Below, piece by piece: positions 6,977 to 8,881 of a DNA stretch of 8,881 nucleotides. The translations under genes and the position numbers were made by a program. The notes under the pieces were generated by a model. It made no database searches. It saw nothing but the letters and a program-made list of their open reading frames with translations, and was not told where the DNA came from. Positions within the stretch are counted from its first letter, which is position 1. Every line of letters begins with the position of its first letter. The DNA comes from Alphaproteobacteria bacterium (lineage in GTDB: Bacteria > Pseudomonadota > Alphaproteobacteria > ATCC43930 > CGMCC-115725), in NCBI GenBank assembly GCA_030039775.1, contig JASHUX010000467.1, positions 1-8,881 on the forward strand, given 5' to 3'.

Positions 6977-7335
6977 TCCGTGTCAGCACCTTGATCTGGG
7001 TGATGCTCGTGGCATTGAGCGGCTACGCGATGTTTCAGGTGAAAGCCGAAGTCGGGCGCCTGGATAAGCGGCTTGCCGGCGTCAACCATCAGATCGCCGA
7101 CGACCGCGACCGCATTCATACGCTTACCGTCGAATGGGCGACACTGACGCAGCCCGAACGCCTCGACATGATGAGCCAACATGTCCTCCAGCTCCAACCG
7201 ATCCGGACCTTTATGCTGGGCTCGTACGATCAAATACCGCTGCGCGACGATGCGGCCGCGCCGGCGACCCCGGCGACGTCCAGCACGCAAGAAACAGCGC
7301 AGCTTGCTGAAGTATCGCCGAAGGCGCCGCAATGA
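6973..7335 (+). CDS. ftsL: Cell division protein FtsL
   Basis: FtsL is a bitopic membrane protein that joins FtsB and FtsQ and activates the FtsW-FtsI septal synthase. The 120-residue protein has a very short cytoplasmic start (MIRVST), one membrane helix (about residues 6-22, [17 protein letters not shown]), and a periplasmic coiled coil (about 23-57, with heptad-like Leu/Val/Ile: [20 protein letters not shown]). A conserved-looking [18 protein letters not shown] segment (60-77) follows, typical of alphaproteobacterial FtsL. Residues 93-120 are Ala/Pro/Thr-rich and probably disordered. The start is ATG at 6973, in a four-base overlap with rsmH. An in-frame ATG at 6958 would add five residues but lies inside rsmH and breaks the ATGA pattern. 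GGGGAG at 6960-6965 serves as ribosome site. The assignment rests on topology and location between rsmH and ftsI. Confidence 0.93.
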   Translation: MIRVSTLIWVMLVALSGYAMFQVKAEVGRLDKRLAGVNHQIADDRDRIHTLTVEWATLTQPERLDMMSQHVLQLQPIRTFMLGSYDQIPLRDDAAAPATPATSSTQETAQLAEVSPKAPQ

Positions 7336-8881
7336 GTCAGACCACGAAACCCGACGACAATCCTTGCCGGCCGCGGCATTTCAAGCCGGTGCTCTGCGCG
7401 CCTGCGCCCACCGACGGTCCAGGCCGAAGCGCGCTCGAAATCTGTCACACGCGGCTGATCGTGGCCGGCGCGCTGTTCGTCTTGGCGTTTCTGGTGATCG
7501 GCGGACAACTTGTCGATGTGATGGAGTTGAAATCACCCGACAAGACGCAGGCGCGCAATCACGTCGCCGACCACGTTCTGCCCGGCCGCGCCGACATCGT
7601 CGACCGCAACGGCGAGGTGCTGGCGACGACGCTGGAAATGCCGTCGCTCTATGCCAACCCCAAGCAAATCGAGGATAAGGAAAAAGTTGCGACGGAACTG
7701 GCGCAAATTTTTCCCGAACTCAACGCCGCGAAGCTCGCCGAAACCTTCAATCGGCCCAATCTCAGTTTCGTCTGGATCGAGCACGACCTGACCCCCCGAC
7801 AACAGCTGTCGGTCAATGCACTCGGCGAGCACGCGTTGCAATTCCTCAACGAGGATCGCCGCGTCTATCCGAAGGGCGGTCTCTTCGCGCATGTCGTCGG
7901 CTTCGTGAATAGCGACGGCAAAGGCATGGCAGGAATCGAGGCTGGTCTCGAGAAACGCTTGAAAGCCGACACCACGCCGGTGCGGCTCTCGGTCGACGCG
8001 CGCGTCCAGTTCATCTTGCGCAGCGAAATCCTGCATCAGATGGCGCAGTTCGACGCGAAGCGCGGTTTTGGCTTGGTGATGAACGTACGCAACGGCGAAC
8101 TCCTGGCTTTGAGCTCGCTGCCCGACTTCGACCCGAACAACCTTTCCGCGGCCTCGACCGAGGAGTTCTACAATCACGCCACGTTCGGCGCCTACGAAAT
8201 GGGGTCGGTGTTCAAGATTTTTAACACCGCAATGCTGCTCTCGAGCGGCCTCGCCACCATGGACACCAAGTTCGACGCGAGCCACCCACTGCGTATCGGC
8301 CACTTCACCATCCACGACGATCATCCACAGTCGCGCTGGCTGACGGTCGCAGAAGTGTTCCAATATTCCTCCAATATCGGCTCTGCCAAAGAGGCTGAGA
8401 TGGCCGGCATTCCGCGTCAGCGGGATTTTCTTGGCAAGCTCGGCCTACTGAACACGCCGCGTCTCGAGCTGCCCGAAGTGGCGTCGCCGCATTTCCCCAG
8501 CGACTGGCGCGAGGTCAACTTGCTGACTATCGCGTTCGGTCATGGCATGTCCGTGTCGCCTCTGCAGATGGCGACAGGCGTCAGCGCGGTAGTGAATGGC
8601 GGCCTGCTCTATCCGCCGACGCTGCTCGTGCGCGATGCGCAGCCGGAAGGCGAGCGCGTGTTGTCGCCGGTGGTCTCCGAAGAGATGCGGAAGCTATTGC
8701 GGCTCGTCGTCACCAGCGGCACCGGCAAGTTCGCGGCGGCGCCGGGCTACCTCGTCGGCGGCAAGACGGGGACCGCCGAGGAAGTGGCCAACGCGGGTTA
8801 TGCGCGCAAGCAACTTCTGGCCTCGTTCGTGGGCATATTCCCGATTAACGATCCGCAATATGTCGTGATCATCAGCATCGA
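7332..8881 (+). CDS. ftsI: Peptidoglycan transpeptidase FtsI (PBP3), 3' end outside window
   Basis: FtsI is the class B penicillin-binding protein that cross-links septal peptidoglycan together with FtsW. The reading frame is open from ATG 7332 to the window end (516 full codons, no stop). It has an N-terminal cytoplasmic part (1-40), one membrane helix (about 42-61) and the pedestal-domain motif PGRADIVDRNGEVLATT (84-100). RRVYPKGGLFAHVVGFVN lies at about 177-194. The three transpeptidase motifs are intact: SVFK (Ser292 nucleophile, Lys295), SSN (346-348) and KTG (478-480, in GGKTGTAEE). FtsI proteins are usually about 580 residues, so roughly 60-70 residues are missing. The start overlaps the ftsL stop in ATGA. 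AAGGCG at 7321-7326 may be the ribosome site. It is probably inner-membrane, with the catalytic domain in the periplasm and recruitment by FtsW and FtsL. Confidence 0.97.
   Translation, partial: MSQTTKPDDNPCRPRHFKPVLCAPAPTDGPGRSALEICHTRLIVAGALFVLAFLVIGGQLVDVMELKSPDKTQARNHVADHVLPGRADIVDRNGEVLATTLEMPSLYANPKQIEDKEKVATELAQIFPELNAAKLAETFNRPNLSFVWIEHDLTPRQQLSVNALGEHALQFLNEDRRVYPKGGLFAHVVGFVNSDGKGMAGIEAGLEKRLKADTTPVRLSVDARVQFILRSEILHQMAQFDAKRGFGLVMNVRNGELLALSSLPDFDPNNLSAASTEEFYNHATFGAYEMGSVFKIFNTAMLLSSGLATMDTKFDASHPLRIGHFTIHDDHPQSRWLTVAEVFQYSSNIGSAKEAEMAGIPRQRDFLGKLGLLNTPRLELPEVASPHFPSDWREVNLLTIAFGHGMSVSPLQMATGVSAVVNGGLLYPPTLLVRDAQPEGERVLSPVVSEEMRKLLRLVVTSGTGKFAAAPGYLVGGKTGTAEEVANAGYARKQLLASFVGIFPINDPQYVVIISI

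Overview
This 8.9 kb window is GC-rich, densely coded chromosomal core DNA. It is most likely from an alphaproteobacterium, perhaps in the Rhodospirillales or Rhizobiales range. The evidence is the gene order (peptidoglycan amidase, RNase P RNA, then the dcw cluster mraZ-rsmH-ftsL-ftsI), the type A form of the RNase P RNA, and the style of the FtsL and FtsI proteins. The placement rests on recalled synteny and protein character, not on a database search. I see no phage, insertion sequence, CRISPR array or tRNA.

Left part (1-3415, all + strand): a DJ-1/PfpI-family protein with a cysteine nucleophile elbow; a small exported protein of unknown function with two cysteines; lepA (elongation factor 4); and a 110-residue protein with two predicted membrane segments and a basic C-terminus. 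The exported protein ends only 11 bp before the lepA start.

Middle (3416-4921): a 177 bp GC-rich nested palindromic repeat lies between two convergent genes and ends one base before the stop codon of the second. That gene (- strand) encodes a VOC/glyoxalase-fold protein with an unusual tail of twelve consecutive Lys-X dipeptides. Divergent from it is an AmpD/AmiD-type N-acetylmuramoyl-L-alanine amidase with a peptidoglycan-binding domain. The 85 bp between them holds a perfect 10 bp palindrome and an AT-rich -10-like site readable on both strands.

Right part (4918-8881): the RNase P RNA gene (rnpB) has a perfect TTGACA -35 hexamer that overlaps the amidase stop codon. It is followed by an AT-rich leader carrying three CCCA (TGGG on the other strand) repeats at exact 10 bp spacing, which match the known MraZ-box pattern and overlap a candidate promoter. 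The division and cell-wall genes mraZ, rsmH, ftsL and ftsI follow, each joined to the next by a 4 bp ATGA overlap, so they probably form one translationally coupled operon. ftsI runs off the window end after its KTG motif.

Together the right half handles septal peptidoglycan synthesis (FtsL, FtsI), its transcriptional control (MraZ) and 16S rRNA methylation (RsmH), with wall turnover (amidase) next door. I found no strong evidence for a new multi-gene system. The least ordinary items are the Lys-X tail of the VOC protein, the palindromic repeat abutting it, and the regulatory layout around rnpB and mraZ.
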